Shown: positions 31,656 through 42,739, counted from the first letter of the stretch. The stretch is DNA of 64,000 bases from an uncultured Naasia sp. (GCA_913778905.1 CAJYYA010000012.1:1-64000); one strand, 5' to 3'. Notes: generated from the sequence alone by a model not told the origin. A program made the numbers and translations.

Positions 31656-34259
31656 GTGACCGACTCCGCCGCCATTCCCGACAAGCCGGCTCTCGAGGGC
31701 CTCGAGGACAAGTGGGGTACCCGCTGGGAGGACGACGGCGTCTACAGCTTCGACCGCACCGATGTCACCCGTGACGACATCTACTCGATCGACACTCCCC
31801 CGCCCACGGCGTCGGGATCTCTGCACATCGGGCACGTCTTCAGCTACACGCACACCGACGTCATCGCGCGCTACCAGCGCATGAGCGGCAAGACCGTCTT
31901 CTACCCCATGGGGTGGGATGACAACGGGCTGCCCACCGAGCGGCGTGTGCAGAACTACTACGGTGTCCGCTGCGACCCGACACTGCCCTACGAGCCCGAC
32001 TTCACCCCGCCCTTCGAGGGCGGAGACAACAAGAGCAGCAAGGCCGCCGACCAGAAGCCCATCTCGCGCCGCAACTTCATCGAGCTCTGCGAGAAGCTGA
32101 CCGTCGAGGACGAGAAGCAGTTCGAGGCCGTCTGGCGCATGCTCGGACTGTCGGTCGACTGGAACCAGACCTACCGCACCATCGGCGACGACGCGCGTGC
32201 CGCGTCGCAGAAGGCGTTCCTGCGCAACCTGGCCCGCGGTGAGGCGTACCAGGCCGACGCCCCCACGCTGTGGGACGTGACGTTCCGCACGGCCGTGGCC
32301 CAAGCCGAGCTCGAGGACCGGGTGCAGCCCGGCCACTACCACCGCGTGGCGTTCGCGAAGCCGGACGGTGGGACGATCGAGATCGAGACGAGCCGCCCCG
32401 AGCTGCTCCCCGCCTGCGTCGCCCTCGTGGCGCACCCCGACGACGAGCGCTACAAGCCGCTCTTCGGCACCACCGTGACCACGCCGGTGTTCGGCGTCGA
32501 GGTCCCGGTGCTCGCGCACCACCTGGCCCAGGCCGACAAGGGCACCGGCATCGCCATGATCTGCACCTTCGGCGACGTGACCGACGTCGTCTGGTGGCGC
32601 GAGCTCGACCTGCCCAACCGCGCCGTGATCGGTTTCGACGGTCGCTTCATCACCGAGGCCCCCGACGCGATCACGACCGAGGCCGGCACGGCCGCGTACG
32701 AGCGGATGGCCGGCAAGACGGTGTTCTCCGCGAAGCAGGCCATCGTCGAGATGCTCCGCGAGACCGAGACGCTCCTGGAGGAGCCGAAGGCCATCCAGCA
32801 CCCGGTCAAGTTCTTCGAGAAGGGCGACCGCCCGCTCGAGATCGTCTCGACCCGCCAGTGGTACATCACCAACGGCGGCCGCGACGAGGAACTCCGCGAG
32901 CGCCTGCTCGCCATGGGTCGCGAGATCGACTTCGTGCCCGACTTCATGCGCGTGCGCTACGAGAACTGGGTCCGCGGGCTCGCCGGCGACTGGCTGATTT
33001 CGCGTCAGCGCTTCTTCGGTGTGCCGATCCCCGTCTGGTACCCGCTCGATGCCGACGGTAACCCTGTCTTCAACTCGCCGCTCGTGCCCGACGAGGCGTC
33101 CCTCCCGGTCGATCCCTCGAGCGACGTGCCCACGGGCTACACGGAGGACCAGCGCGGAGTCGCCGGCGGCTTCATCGGCGAGCTCGATGTCATGGACACC
33201 TGGGCGACCTCGTCGCTCACGCCGCAGCTGGCGGGCGGCTGGGAACGCGACCCCGAGCTCTGGAACCTCGTGTTCCCGTTCGACCTGCGCCCTCAGGGTC
33301 AGGACATCATCCGCACCTGGCTGTTCTCGACCGCGCTGCGCGCGCTGCTCGAGGACGGCCAGAAGCCGTGGTCGCATGCGACCATCTCCGGATTCATCGT
33401 CGACCCCGACCGTAAGAAGATGTCGAAGTCGAAGGGCAACGTCGTCACCCCGGCCGACATGCTCGAGCAGCACGGATCCGACGCGGTGCGCTACTGGGCC
33501 GCCTCCAGCCGTCTCGGCACCGACGCGGCCTTCGACCCGCAGAATCCGACCCAGATCCGCATCGGACGCCGGCTGTCCATCAAGATCCTCAACGCCGCGA
33601 AGTTCATCCTGTCGTTCGAGGCCGGCGAGGCGAGCACGAGCGGACGCGCTGCCGTCACGCACCCCCTCGACTGGAGCATGCTCACGAGCCTCGACGAGGT
33701 CGTCCGCATCGCGTCGAAGGCCTTGGGCGATTACGACCATGCTCGAGCGCTCGAAACCACGGAAGCGTTCTTCTGGACTTTCTGCGACGACTACCTGGAG
33801 CTCGTCAAGGAGCGCGCCTACGGTTCGGCCGGCACGGAGGACGGCGGTCAGGCGTCAGCCGTCGCAGCTCTCCGCGAAGCGCTCGACACGATGCTGCGGC
33901 TCTTCGCCCCGTTCGTGCCTTTCGCCACGGAGGAGGCCTGGTCCTGGTCGCACACCGATTCCGTGCACATCGCGGCCTGGCCCACCCCCGGAACGGCTCC
34001 GGAAGCCGCCCGCCGGGAGCTGCTTCAGCTCGCCAGCGAAGCACTCATCGGAGTCCGACGCGCCAAGACAGATGCGAAAGCGTCACAGAAGACTCCGGTT
34101 TCCCATGCAACTATCGAAGGACCGCTTGAGAAGATCGAACTTCTCCAGCTCGCCGAAGCCGACCTTCGCGCCGTAGGGCGCATCGAAGATCTCGACTTCA
34201 CGCCGGGTGACAACCTGGCAGTCACCCGTATCGAACTCGCACCGAATGAGGAACTGTGA
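31656..34259 (+). CDS. valS: Valyl-tRNA synthetase
   Basis: PPPTASGSLHIGHVFSYTHTD (HIGH) and RKKMSKSKGN; GTG start inside a much longer track ORF. Confidence 0.96.
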   Translation: MTDSAAIPDKPALEGLEDKWGTRWEDDGVYSFDRTDVTRDDIYSIDTPPPTASGSLHIGHVFSYTHTDVIARYQRMSGKTVFYPMGWDDNGLPTERRVQNYYGVRCDPTLPYEPDFTPPFEGGDNKSSKAADQKPISRRNFIELCEKLTVEDEKQFEAVWRMLGLSVDWNQTYRTIGDDARAASQKAFLRNLARGEAYQADAPTLWDVTFRTAVAQAELEDRVQPGHYHRVAFAKPDGGTIEIETSRPELLPACVALVAHPDDERYKPLFGTTVTTPVFGVEVPVLAHHLAQADKGTGIAMICTFGDVTDVVWWRELDLPNRAVIGFDGRFITEAPDAITTEAGTAAYERMAGKTVFSAKQAIVEMLRETETLLEEPKAIQHPVKFFEKGDRPLEIVSTRQWYITNGGRDEELRERLLAMGREIDFVPDFMRVRYENWVRGLAGDWLISRQRFFGVPIPVWYPLDADGNPVFNSPLVPDEASLPVDPSSDVPTGYTEDQRGVAGGFIGELDVMDTWATSSLTPQLAGGWERDPELWNLVFPFDLRPQGQDIIRTWLFSTALRALLEDGQKPWSHATISGFIVDPDRKKMSKSKGNVVTPADMLEQHGSDAVRYWAASSRLGTDAAFDPQNPTQIRIGRRLSIKILNAAKFILSFEAGEASTSGRAAVTHPLDWSMLTSLDEVVRIASKALGDYDHARALETTEAFFWTFCDDYLELVKERAYGSAGTEDGGQASAVAALREALDTMLRLFAPFVPFATEEAWSWSHTDSVHIAAWPTPGTAPEAARRELLQLASEALIGVRRAKTDAKASQKTPVSHATIEGPLEKIELLQLAEADLRAVGRIEDLDFTPGDNLAVTRIELAPNEEL

Positions 34260-34858
34260 ACGGACACGACATCGACACCGAGCGTCCGGCTGAGGCCGAT
34301 GACGTGTCGACAGACGACACCTCGATTCCCGAGGCAGGCGACTCCGAGGTCGACGGCTCGGCGCCCCGGAACAGCGAGACCCCTTCCGCGACCGGATCCG
34401 AGCAGCTTTCCGCCGTCACGGTGCGGCCGCTGGCGCAGAACGATTTCTTCGCCTGGTACGACCTCTACGCCCAGTACGCGACCTTCTATGAGGAGGAGTT
34501 GACCGACGAGCGCGCCATGCGCGCCTGGCTGTGGCTCCACGACGAGAACCACCTCATCACAGGGCTGGTCGCAGTCGACGCCTCCGGCGCCCTGGTGGGC
34601 CTGGCGCACGTTCGCCCCTTCGAGCGATTGCTCGCCGGGGGCAACGGCCTCTACATCGACGACCTCTTCGTGAGCCCCGCCGCTCGCAAGCAAGGCGTGG
34701 CTCGCGCACTCATCGCCGCCGTGGAGCAGCAGGCGAAGGACGGCGGCTACCAGATCGTCCGGTGGATCACGGCGAAGGACAACGACACCGCCCGTCGCGT
34801 CTACGATGCCGTCGCCAAGAAGACGAACTGGGTCACGTACGACCTCGCCGTCTCCTGA
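34256..34858 (+). CDS. GNAT family N-acetyltransferase
   Basis: LYIDDLFVSPAARKQGVARALIAAVEQQAKDGGYQIVRWIT. Confidence 0.88.
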   Translation: MNGHDIDTERPAEADDVSTDDTSIPEAGDSEVDGSAPRNSETPSATGSEQLSAVTVRPLAQNDFFAWYDLYAQYATFYEEELTDERAMRAWLWLHDENHLITGLVAVDASGALVGLAHVRPFERLLAGGNGLYIDDLFVSPAARKQGVARALIAAVEQQAKDGGYQIVRWITAKDNDTARRVYDAVAKKTNWVTYDLAVS

Positions 34859-34866
34859 TCTCGGCG

Positions 34867-35142
34867 ATGATCGGACTGGGAACCAGGTGGGCCTTCGGCT
34901 CCGTGCCGCCGGCCCGCCTGGCACCCGAAGTGGCACAGGTGATCGCCGGGGTGGAGAATGATCTGACCGGCTCGGGTCGTACGGATCTCGCCGGGTCCAT
35001 GTGGACCCTCACCTGGCTCGAAGGGCGTCCCATCGCCGAACTCGACCGCGACACCGCCGAAGGGGACCCCATCGTCGTCTCGGTCGACGCGACCGGGCGC
35101 ATCACGACCTCGACGGACGAGGACCTCGACGACGTCTGGTGA
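34867..35142 (+). CDS. Small conserved hypothetical protein
   Basis: 91 aa, ATG at 34867 directly downstream of the GNAT gene. Confidence 0.65.
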   Translation: MIGLGTRWAFGSVPPARLAPEVAQVIAGVENDLTGSGRTDLAGSMWTLTWLEGRPIAELDRDTAEGDPIVVSVDATGRITTSTDEDLDDVW

Positions 35143-35176
35143 CGGAGGCCGACTCAGCGCCCGCTGACCTCACACG

Positions 35177-35213
35177 AAGAGGCCGACCCGGCTAGCTCGG
35201 GTCGGCCTCTTTC
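35177..35213. terminator. Bidirectional intrinsic terminator
   Basis: AAGAGGCCGACCCGGCTAGCTCGGGTCGGCCTCTTT between convergent genes. Confidence 0.8.
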
Positions 35214-35247
35214 CGTGTCTCGGCCTCCAGGGCTGCCACGGTCCGGA

Positions 35248-35832
35248 TCAGACGGCGGCGGCTCTCTCGTCGGCCTTCTTGTTGGGCAGCGTGAGGAGCG
35301 TCGTCAGCGCCACGACGATGAGCAGGATCGAGCCGATCTGGACGAGGATGTTCACCCCGGCGAAGGGCAGGACGAACATCGCGACGCCCGCGGCGATCGA
35401 GACGATGCCGGAGACGAAACCGAACCAACGCGGCTGGACGGCGCCACGCAGGCCGAGGACGAAATCGACGACGCCGTCGATGATCCAACCGATGCCGATG
35501 ATCAGACCGAGTGCTTCGATGGTGCCGAACGGATTGGCGAGCGCCAGAACTCCGACGACGAGGAGCAGCACGCCCATGATGGCGCTGAGCCAGCGGACGG
35601 CGGGCACCATGGTGTGCGCGATGAACGCCGCGATGAGCCGGAAGACGCCGCTCGCGATCAGGAACGACCCGAACACGATCGCGACGGTCAGCAGAGTCGC
35701 ACCCGGGAAGATCAGGCCGATGAGGCCCAGGACGAGGCCGATGACTGCGATGGCGATGATCTGACCCCGGAAAACTCGACGGAGCGTCGCGAGATCCACC
35801 GCGGTGATCGACTGTTCGGTGAAGATGGTCAT
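35248..35832 (-). CDS. HdeD/DUF308 family membrane protein
   Basis: 194 aa, about 6 TM, repeated GIVSIAAGV / GVLLLVVGVLAL segments. Confidence 0.83.
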   Translation of the reverse strand: MTIFTEQSITAVDLATLRRVFRGQIIAIAVIGLVLGLIGLIFPGATLLTVAIVFGSFLIASGVFRLIAAFIAHTMVPAVRWLSAIMGVLLLVVGVLALANPFGTIEALGLIIGIGWIIDGVVDFVLGLRGAVQPRWFGFVSGIVSIAAGVAMFVLPFAGVNILVQIGSILLIVVALTTLLTLPNKKADERAAAV

Positions 35833-35968
35833 GACTGTGTTTCCCCCTCAGCGGCGTCCGCCGCGTCGAGTAGGAGTGTGACAGAATCCTCAGCTTCGAC
35901 ACAGAACCCCGTTCGCGGGACGTGTCGTGTCGGGTTCCGCTCAGAGATGCGGGATTAGTGTCACGCCC

Positions 35969-37516
35969 ATGAGTGGTTCGCGGAATCAGGTGTCGTCGAT
36001 CTCCGCGGGAGTCGCATCGGCCCTTGTCGGAGTCGGTGCCGCCGAACTCGTGGCGGGCATCGTCTCCCCCGGATCGAGCCCGCTCGCATCCATCGGCGCC
36101 TGGATCATCGATCTCGCCCCCGGCTGGGCCAAGGACGTCATGGTGGCGCTCTTCGGTACCGGGGACAAGCCCGTCCTCATCACGCTGACCGTTCTGGGTG
36201 TGGCAGCTCTCGGAGCTCTCGCCGGCTTCCTCCAGCACCGGCGGCCACCGTCGGGTGTCTCGCTGACCGGTGTCGTGACGTTGGTGGGCGTCATCGCCGC
36301 CATGACGCGCCCCGGCGCCGGGATTCTGACTCCGCTGGCAGCCGTGGTGGGCGGCGGCGTCACGGTTCTCGCCCTCACCAGGCTGACCAGGAGGATCGGT
36401 GTGCCCGCGCGCCCCGAGCTGGCCGTCCGGCCGGTCGTCGCGGGGGCGGTGTCGGGGTCCACGGATCGGCGCGGATTCCTTCGTCTGGCCGGCGTCTTAT
36501 CCGCCGCCGGGATCGCGGCGGTCGCCGCCGGGCAGTTCATCGGCGCATCGTCGCGACGGGCCCTCGACGCCATCTCGGATGTCGTGCTCCCCGCCCCGGC
36601 GACCACGGTCGCGGCTCCCCCGGCCGGTGCCTCGTTCGCCATCGACGGTCTCTCACCGCTCGTCACCTCCAACGACGCCTTCTACCGGATCGACACCGCC
36701 CTGGTGGTCCCCGAGATCGACCCGTCCGAGTGGAGTCTTCTCATCACCGGCATGGTCGAACAGGAGGTGCGCATCACCTTCGAAGAACTCCTCGCACTGC
36801 CGCTCGAGGAGAGCTACACGACACTGATGTGCGTCTCGAACGTCGTCGGAGGGGACCTCATCTCGAATGCCCGCTGGCTCGGGTACCCGATACGCGACCT
36901 TCTCGCCCGGGCTACGCCGCTGGACGGGGCCGACATGGTCCTCTCGCGCAGCACCGACGGGTGGACGGCGGGAACCCCCCTGGAGGTGTTGCAGGACGAT
37001 CGCAACGCGATTCTCGCCGTGGGCATGAACGGCGCTCCGCTCCCCGCCGAGCACGGCTTCCCCGTCCGGATGGTCGTGCCCGGTCTCTACGGCTACGTCT
37101 CGGCCACCAAGTGGGTCGTGACCCTCGAGGTCACGCGCTTCGCTGACGTCCAGGCGTACTGGACGACCCGAGGCTGGGGTGAGCGCGGACCCGTGAAGGT
37201 CGAGAGCCGCATCGACGTCGCTCGAGCCGACGAGTCCGGGGGTGCTCTCCTCGCGGGGGTCGCCTGGGCGCAGCACACGGGTATCGCGGGGGTGGAGGTC
37301 CAGATCGACGACGGGGAGTGGGTCGAGGCCGAGACGGCCGACGAACTCTCGATCGATACCTGGCGTCAGTGGCGAGCCACGGTCCCTGCGGCCGCCGGCC
37401 GACACACCGCTCGAGTGAGGGCCACGACGTCAGCGGGTGAGGTGCAGACCAGCGATCGCGCAGACGTGCTCCCCGACGGCGCCACCGGCTACCACTCGCG
37501 CGACTTCACCGTCTAG
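35969..37516 (+). CDS. Membrane-anchored molybdopterin-dependent oxidoreductase (sulfite oxidase family)
   Basis: N-terminal TM segments then Mo-cofactor domain (YTTLMCVSNVVGGDLISNARWLGYPIRDLLA) and C-terminal dimerisation domain. Confidence 0.88.
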   Translation: MSGSRNQVSSISAGVASALVGVGAAELVAGIVSPGSSPLASIGAWIIDLAPGWAKDVMVALFGTGDKPVLITLTVLGVAALGALAGFLQHRRPPSGVSLTGVVTLVGVIAAMTRPGAGILTPLAAVVGGGVTVLALTRLTRRIGVPARPELAVRPVVAGAVSGSTDRRGFLRLAGVLSAAGIAAVAAGQFIGASSRRALDAISDVVLPAPATTVAAPPAGASFAIDGLSPLVTSNDAFYRIDTALVVPEIDPSEWSLLITGMVEQEVRITFEELLALPLEESYTTLMCVSNVVGGDLISNARWLGYPIRDLLARATPLDGADMVLSRSTDGWTAGTPLEVLQDDRNAILAVGMNGAPLPAEHGFPVRMVVPGLYGYVSATKWVVTLEVTRFADVQAYWTTRGWGERGPVKVESRIDVARADESGGALLAGVAWAQHTGIAGVEVQIDDGEWVEAETADELSIDTWRQWRATVPAAAGRHTARVRATTSAGEVQTSDRADVLPDGATGYHSRDFTV

Positions 37517-37558
37517 GCGACGTGCCACCGAGCGCCTGATGTGTCGACGAGTGTCTGC

Positions 37559-38836
37559 TCAGGCGCTCTTCTCGGCGCGAACCGCGGTCCGGGGGACGAT
37601 GGTGGGCGCGGCGTTCTCGACGACCGCTTCTCGAGTGATGACCACACGGGCGACGTCGTCATCGGACGGCACATCGAACATGACCGGTCCGAGGACCTCT
37701 TCCAGGATGGCACGCAGCCCGCGGGCACCCGTCTGACGCAGGACGGCGAGGTCGGCGATCGCTTCGAGAGCACCGCGGTCGAACTCGAGTTCGACACCAT
37801 CGATCTCGAACATCCGCTGGTACTGCTTGATCAGCGCATTGCGCGGGACGGTGAGGATCTCCATCAGAGCGTGCTGATCGAGCGGGGTGACCGTGGTGAC
37901 GACGGGCAGACGACCGATGAACTCGGGGATGAGCCCGAACTTGTGCAGATCTTCCGGCAGGACCTCGGAGAACAGGTTGATGTCGTTGCCCTTGCTGTGC
38001 AACGGGGCGCCAAAACCGATGCCCTTCTTGCCCGCCCGGTTGGAGATGATCTCCTCGAGCCCTGCGAATGCGCCCGCGACGATGAAGAGCACATTGGTCG
38101 TGTCGACCTGGATGAATTCCTGGTGCGGGTGCTTGCGACCGCCCTGCGGCGGGACGGAGGCGACGGTGCCCTCGAGGATCTTCAGCAGTGCCTGCTGGAC
38201 ACCTTCGCCCGAGACGTCGCGGGTGATCGAGGGGTTCTCCGCCTTGCGGGCGATCTTGTCGACCTCGTCGATGTAGATGATGCCCGTCTCCGCGCGCTTG
38301 ACGTCGTAATCGGCTGCCTGGATGAGCTTGAGGAGGATGTTCTCGACATCCTCGCCGACGTAGCCGGCCTCGGTGAGAGCGGTCGCATCGGCGACTGCGA
38401 AGGGCACGTTGAGGCGCTTCGCGAGCGTCTGCGCCAGGTAGGTCTTGCCGCACCCCGTGGGGCCGATGAGGAGGATGTTGCTCTTCGCGATCTCGATCTC
38501 ATCGGCGAGGGATTCGGCTGCGGTCACGGTCTGCCGCGAACGGATCCGCTTGTAGTGGTTGTAGACCGCCACCGAAAGCGAGCGCTTGGCCTGCTCCTGC
38601 CCGACGACGTACTCCTCGAGGAAGGAGTAGATCTCCTTCGGCTTGGGGAGGTCGAACTCGCTGGTCGTCTCTTCCCCCGCTTCGGCGAGCCGCTCCTCGA
38701 TGATCTCGTTGCAAAGCTCGACGCACTCGTCGCAGATGTACACACCGGGGCCGGCGATCAGCTGCTGCACCTGCTTCTGGCTCTTGCCGCAGAACGAGCA
38801 CTTCAGCAGATCTGCGCTCTCACCAATACGCGCCAT
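37559..38836 (-). CDS. clpX: ATP-dependent Clp protease ATP-binding subunit ClpX
   Basis: N-terminal Zn finger ([33 protein letters not shown]), Walker A GPTGCGKT. Confidence 0.97.
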   Translation of the reverse strand: MARIGESADLLKCSFCGKSQKQVQQLIAGPGVYICDECVELCNEIIEERLAEAGEETTSEFDLPKPKEIYSFLEEYVVGQEQAKRSLSVAVYNHYKRIRSRQTVTAAESLADEIEIAKSNILLIGPTGCGKTYLAQTLAKRLNVPFAVADATALTEAGYVGEDVENILLKLIQAADYDVKRAETGIIYIDEVDKIARKAENPSITRDVSGEGVQQALLKILEGTVASVPPQGGRKHPHQEFIQVDTTNVLFIVAGAFAGLEEIISNRAGKKGIGFGAPLHSKGNDINLFSEVLPEDLHKFGLIPEFIGRLPVVTTVTPLDQHALMEILTVPRNALIKQYQRMFEIDGVELEFDRGALEAIADLAVLRQTGARGLRAILEEVLGPVMFDVPSDDDVARVVITREAVVENAAPTIVPRTAVRAEKSA

Positions 38837-38996
38837 GAACCTGGATCCTTCCGGTGCTCCGCGATGGGCGGAGGTCGTCGCCGTGCCACGAGCCTACTTC
38901 GCACCGCCGACATCGAGGCGCGGACGGCGGCGAGTCGGCGGCGCTGGGGCGTGGCGCGGTCCGAATTCCGTTCGAGGCCGCCCCCGAAACGCCGCA

Positions 38997-39041
38997 GGGC
39001 CCGAACGGGACGATCCGTGTGGATCGCCCCGTCCGGGCCCC
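38997..39041 (-). terminator. Hairpin between clpP2 and clpX
   Basis: GGGCCCGAACGGGACGATC...GATCGCCCCGTCCGGGCCC. Confidence 0.55.
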
Positions 39042-39056
39042 GTGGACGCTGACGGA

Positions 39057-39767
39057 CTACTTGGTGAGCGCCGCCTGGATGCTCTTGCGGCTCGTCAGCA
39101 CCTGGTCGATGAGCCCGTACTCGAGGGCCTCGGAGGCTGAGAGGATCTTGTCGCGGTCGATGTCGCGGTTGACCTCCTCGACACTCCGGTGCGAGTGCTT
39201 CGACAGGGTCTCCTCGAGCCATTCGCGCATGCGCATGATCTCGCGAGCCTGGATCTCGATGTCCGACGCCTGGCCGCGCCCCGCGTCACCCGTCGCGGGC
39301 TGGTGGATCAGGATGCGGGCGTTCGGCAGCGCGAGACGCTTGCCGGGCGTACCGGCGGCCATCAGCACGGCGGCGGCCGAGGCGGCCTGACCGAGCACAA
39401 CGGTCTGCACGTGGGGACGGATGTACTGCATCGTGTCGTAGATGGCCGTCATCGCCGTGAACGAGCCGCCGGGCGAGTTGATGTACATGACGATGTCGCG
39501 GTCCGGGTCCTGGCTCTCCAGGACGAGGAGCTGGGCCATGATGTCGTCGGCCGAGGCGTCGTCGACCTGCACGCCGAGGAAGATGATGCGGTCCTCGAAG
39601 AGCTTGGCGTACGGATCCTGACGCTTGTACCCGTATGCGGTCCGCTCCTCGAAGCTCGGGAGGATGTACCGCGACGAGGGCGCTCCCTGGCTTCCGAATG
39701 CGCGGCCACCGAGGTCGAAGTTGTTCATGGTGATGTCGTTTCCGTTCTTCTCGGTGTCGAAACTCAC
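39057..39767 (-). CDS. clpP2: ATP-dependent Clp protease proteolytic subunit
   Basis: [20 protein letters not shown]; active-site context [15 protein letters not shown]. Confidence 0.95.
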   Translation of the reverse strand: MSFDTEKNGNDITMNNFDLGGRAFGSQGAPSSRYILPSFEERTAYGYKRQDPYAKLFEDRIIFLGVQVDDASADDIMAQLLVLESQDPDRDIVMYINSPGGSFTAMTAIYDTMQYIRPHVQTVVLGQAASAAAVLMAAGTPGKRLALPNARILIHQPATGDAGRGQASDIEIQAREIMRMREWLEETLSKHSHRSVEEVNRDIDRDKILSASEALEYGLIDQVLTSRKSIQAALTK

Positions 39768-40369
39768 AGTTCGCCCTTGGTGGCGGGGTCGAGGGTTCCG
39801 CCACCGCCGGTCACGTCACTGGCCGACTCGCGAATGTGGTCGACGAAGCCGTATTCGAGGGCCTCCTGGGCCGTGAACCAGCGGTCGCGGTCACCGTCGG
39901 CGTTGACCTGCTCGACGCTCTTGCCCGTCTGGGCGGCGGTGATCTCGGCGAGACGGGTCTTCATGCTCAGGATGAGCTGCGCCTGCGTCTGGATGTCGCT
40001 CGCAGTGCCGCCGAAGCCGCCGTGCGGCTGGTGCAGGAGGACGCGGGCGTTCGGCGTGATGTAGCGCTTGCCCTTGGTGCCGGCGGTCAGCAGGAGCTGG
40101 CCCATGGACGCGGCCATTCCGATGCCGACCGTGACGATGTCGTTCGGCACGAACTGCATGGTGTCGTAGATCGCCATGCCCGCCGTGATCGAGCCGCCGG
40201 GCGAGTTGATGTAGAGGTAGATGTCCTTCTCGGAGTCTTCGGCAGCGAGGAGGAGGAGCTTGGCGGCGATCTCGTTGGCGTTCTCGTCGCGCACCTCGGA
40301 TCCGAGCCAGATGATGCGGTCTCGAAGCAGTCGATCGAAGACGCTCTGAGCCAGGATGGGTTCGGCCAT
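39764..40369 (-). CDS. clpP1: ATP-dependent Clp protease proteolytic subunit
   Basis: [36 protein letters not shown]; 4-bp overlap with clpP2. Confidence 0.95.
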   Translation of the reverse strand: MAEPILAQSVFDRLLRDRIIWLGSEVRDENANEIAAKLLLLAAEDSEKDIYLYINSPGGSITAGMAIYDTMQFVPNDIVTVGIGMAASMGQLLLTAGTKGKRYITPNARVLLHQPHGGFGGTASDIQTQAQLILSMKTRLAEITAAQTGKSVEQVNADGDRDRWFTAQEALEYGFVDHIRESASDVTGGGGTLDPATKGEL

Positions 40370-40471
40370 GTGGGCACTCCTTGGTTGTTTCGCGGGACCT
40401 GATGAATCTATCGAGTCGCACTTGTGGGAACGGCCCTGTTCGCCCTCGGCAGAGATCGGGTGCCGGATGCG

Positions 40472-40507
40472 AGAAGCGCCCCGCCCCGTGCGGGGCGAGG
40501 CGCTTCT
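40472..40507 (-). terminator. Intrinsic terminator downstream of tig
   Basis: GAAGCGCCCCGCCCCGTGCGGGGCGAGGCGCTTC. Confidence 0.7.
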
Positions 40508-40527
40508 CAGGCGCTGCGGGAGAGCGG

Positions 40528-41874
40528 TCAGTGGTTGTGGCCGGCGTGCTCGTCCTCGTCGTCCTCGACCGGAGCGACGAAGTCGTCGTCGTCCGAGTTG
40601 GTCGCGGCGAAGTCGCTCATGTCGATGGCGTTGCCCTCGGTGTCGACGACATCGACCTTGCCCAGCAGGACCGCGAGGGCCTTCGAGCGGGTCACCTCGG
40701 CGATGACGCCGGGGAGCTGGCCGTTCTGCTGCAGGACGTCGGCGAACTCCTGCGGCTGCATGCCGTACTGCGACGCGGCCTGGATGACGTAATTGGTGAG
40801 CTCGCCCTGGCCGATGCGAACCTCTTCCTTCTCGGCGATCGCGTCGAGGAGGAGCTGCGTGCGGAAGGTCTTCTCACTGGACTCGGTGACCTCGGCGCGG
40901 TGCTCGTCGTCCTCGAGGCGGCTCTCCTGCTCGAGGTGACGGTTCACCTCGTCCTCGATGAGCTGAGCGGGGACGGGGATCTCGACCTGCTCGAGGAGCG
41001 TGTCGACGATCTTGCCGCGGGCCTCGGTCGCCTGGCCGAAGGTCTTCGAGCGGGCGGCCTGCTCGCGGAGCTGCACCTTGAGCTCGTCGAGGGTGTCGAA
41101 CTCGCTCGCCATCTGGGCGAAGTCGTCGTCGGCCTCGGGCAGCTCGCGCTCCTTGACGGCCACGAGCTTGACGGCGATCTGGGCGGTCTCGCCTGCGTGG
41201 TCGCCACCGAGCAGCTTCGACTCGAAGGTGGTCTCCTCACCGGCGGTGAGGGTGTCGAGGGCCTCGTCCATGCCCTCGAGCAGCTCGCCCGAGCCGATCT
41301 CGTAGGAGATCGAGTCGGCACGGTCGACCTCGTTGCCGTCGATGGTCGCGACCAGGTCGAGCTGGGCGAAGTCGCCGGTCTTGGCGGGGCGGTCGACCGA
41401 GATGAGGGTGCCGAAGCGGCTGCGGAGCTTCTCGAGCTCGGCGTCGAGGTCCTCGTCGCTGACCTCGGCGGCCGCCACCTCGACCTTGAGGTCGTCGTAG
41501 GCGGGCAGCTCGAACTCGGGACGCACGTCGACCTCGACAGTGATCTCGAGATCGCCCGAGAAGTCCTTGATCTCGGGGAGTTTGGTGACGTCGGCCTCGG
41601 GACGGCCGAGCGGCTTGAGGTCGTTCTCGCCCATCGCCTGGCGGTAGTAGCGGTCGAGGCCCTCGTTCACGGCGTGTTCGATGACGGCGGCCTTGCCGAC
41701 ACGCTGGTCGATGATCGCCGGGGGCACCTTGCCCTTGCGGAAGCCGGGGATGTTCACCTGCTCGGCGATGTGCTTGTAGGCGTGGTCGATGCTCGGCTTG
41801 AACTCCTCCGAGCTGACCGTGACGACGAGCTTGACTCGCGTGGGGCTGAGCTTCTCGACAGTGGACGTGACCAT
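40528..41874 (-). CDS. tig: Trigger factor
   Basis: Start [56 protein letters not shown]; PPIase domain. Confidence 0.96.
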   Translation of the reverse strand: MVTSTVEKLSPTRVKLVVTVSSEEFKPSIDHAYKHIAEQVNIPGFRKGKVPPAIIDQRVGKAAVIEHAVNEGLDRYYRQAMGENDLKPLGRPEADVTKLPEIKDFSGDLEITVEVDVRPEFELPAYDDLKVEVAAAEVSDEDLDAELEKLRSRFGTLISVDRPAKTGDFAQLDLVATIDGNEVDRADSISYEIGSGELLEGMDEALDTLTAGEETTFESKLLGGDHAGETAQIAVKLVAVKERELPEADDDFAQMASEFDTLDELKVQLREQAARSKTFGQATEARGKIVDTLLEQVEIPVPAQLIEDEVNRHLEQESRLEDDEHRAEVTESSEKTFRTQLLLDAIAEKEEVRIGQGELTNYVIQAASQYGMQPQEFADVLQQNGQLPGVIAEVTRSKALAVLLGKVDVVDTEGNAIDMSDFAATNSDDDDFVAPVEDDEDEHAGHNH

Positions 41875-41971
41875 AGTGATTCCTCGTTCGTGGGGCTTCG
41901 TGGGTGGGCCCGCTCGTGTCGGGTGCGATGCGCTCGCGGCTCCGCCTTTCGCGGTTCCACGTTCGCACCGG

Positions 41972-42045
41972 TCGGGGCGACAGGATTTGAACCTGCGGCC
42001 TCCCGCTCCCAAAGCGGGCGCTCTACCAAGCTGAGCTACGCCCCG
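41972..42045 (-). tRNA. tRNA-Pro (anticodon TGG)
   Basis: Reverse complement CGGGGCGTAGCTCAGCTTGGTAGAGCGCCCGCTTTGGGAGCGGGAGGCCGCAGGTTCAAATCCTGTCGCCCCGA folds as a cloverleaf; loop TTTGGGA. Confidence 0.95.
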
Positions 42046-42224
42046 GTCTTGCGACCGGTGGTCGCATGCACGCAGTCGTGAGTGACCAGACCGCCCGAAA
42101 GTCTAGCCGAGACGGATGCGGCACGCTCGACCGCCTCGGATGGGCGGCACCACCGCGGGCGTCACGAGCAGGGCGCGGATATGGGCTAGGCTTTGATCCG
42201 CTGTCCGGTGATACCGACAGTCAC

Positions 42225-42298
42225 GGGGATGTAGCTCAATGGTAGAGCCTCAGTCTTCCAAACTGATCACGCGGGTTCGATTCCCGTCATCCCCTCCA
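42225..42298 (+). tRNA. tRNA-Gly (anticodon TCC), CCA encoded
   Basis: GGGGATGTAGCTCAATGGTAGAGCCTCAGTCTTCCAAACTGATCACGCGGGTTCGATTCCCGTCATCCCCT followed by CCA. Confidence 0.95.
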
Positions 42299-42303
42299 CG
42301 ACG

Positions 42304-42336
42304 AGAAGCCCCGACCTGATCAGGTCGGGGCTTCTC
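42304..42336. terminator. Intrinsic terminator between tRNA-Gly and the peptide operon
   Basis: GAAGCCCCGACCTGATCAGGTCGGGGCTTC. Confidence 0.8.
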
Positions 42337-42382
42337 GCGTCGATGCCCTGCTGTCCCGCAGAACACCGGGTGGTTCAGACGC

Positions 42383-42520
42383 TCAGTCGCTCGGCGGACG
42401 GACGAGCATGCCGACCGAGGTGATCGGGAACCGTCCGCCGCCGGCGATCTGATCGAGTGCTTCCTCGCCGACGCCGTTCTCGGCGGGCGCTTCCTGTACG
42501 TGCTCCGTGTTGTTCGTCAC
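42383..42520 (-). CDS. Putative double-glycine-leader peptide precursor C (45 aa)
   Basis: Translated by hand: MTNNTEHVQEAPAENGVGEEALDQIAGG/GRFPITSVGMLVRPPSD; GAGGAG SD upstream of the GTG start; linked to a C39 exporter. Confidence 0.8.
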   Translation of the reverse strand: MTNNTEHVQEAPAENGVGEEALDQIAGGGRFPITSVGMLVRPPSD

Positions 42521-42583
42521 AGCCACTCCTCGGTCTTGCTGTTCAGGGGATTCGCCCTCCACGCGGAGGGAACGATGCTCATC

Positions 42584-42739
42584 TCAGGGCTGAGGCGAGC
42601 TCGCGGCTCCGGAGAGGTCCTCCACGAACTGATTCCAGGTGTAGCCGCCGCCCTGCGCGCCGGAGACGGCGTCGTCGGAGAGCGGGACGTCCTTCTGGTC
42701 CGTCGTGTCGGATGCGGTTGAGCTGATGCGGTCGTTCAT
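42584..42739 (-). CDS. Putative double-glycine-leader peptide precursor B (51 aa)
   Basis: Translated by hand: MNDRISSTASDTTDQKDVPLSDDAVSGAQGG/GYTWNQFVEDLSGAASSPQP; AAGGA SD upstream of the ATG. Confidence 0.78.
   Translation of the reverse strand: MNDRISSTASDTTDQKDVPLSDDAVSGAQGGGYTWNQFVEDLSGAASSPQP

Noticed and set aside
31648-31659. Tiny ORF ATGTACCCGTGA (MYP*) overlapping the valS start
   Set aside because: Probably chance; too short to assign as a leader peptide and has no attenuator structure around it.
39836-40402. Plus-strand ORFs opposite clpP1/clpP2
   Set aside because: Antisense shadow ORFs of well-identified clpP genes.
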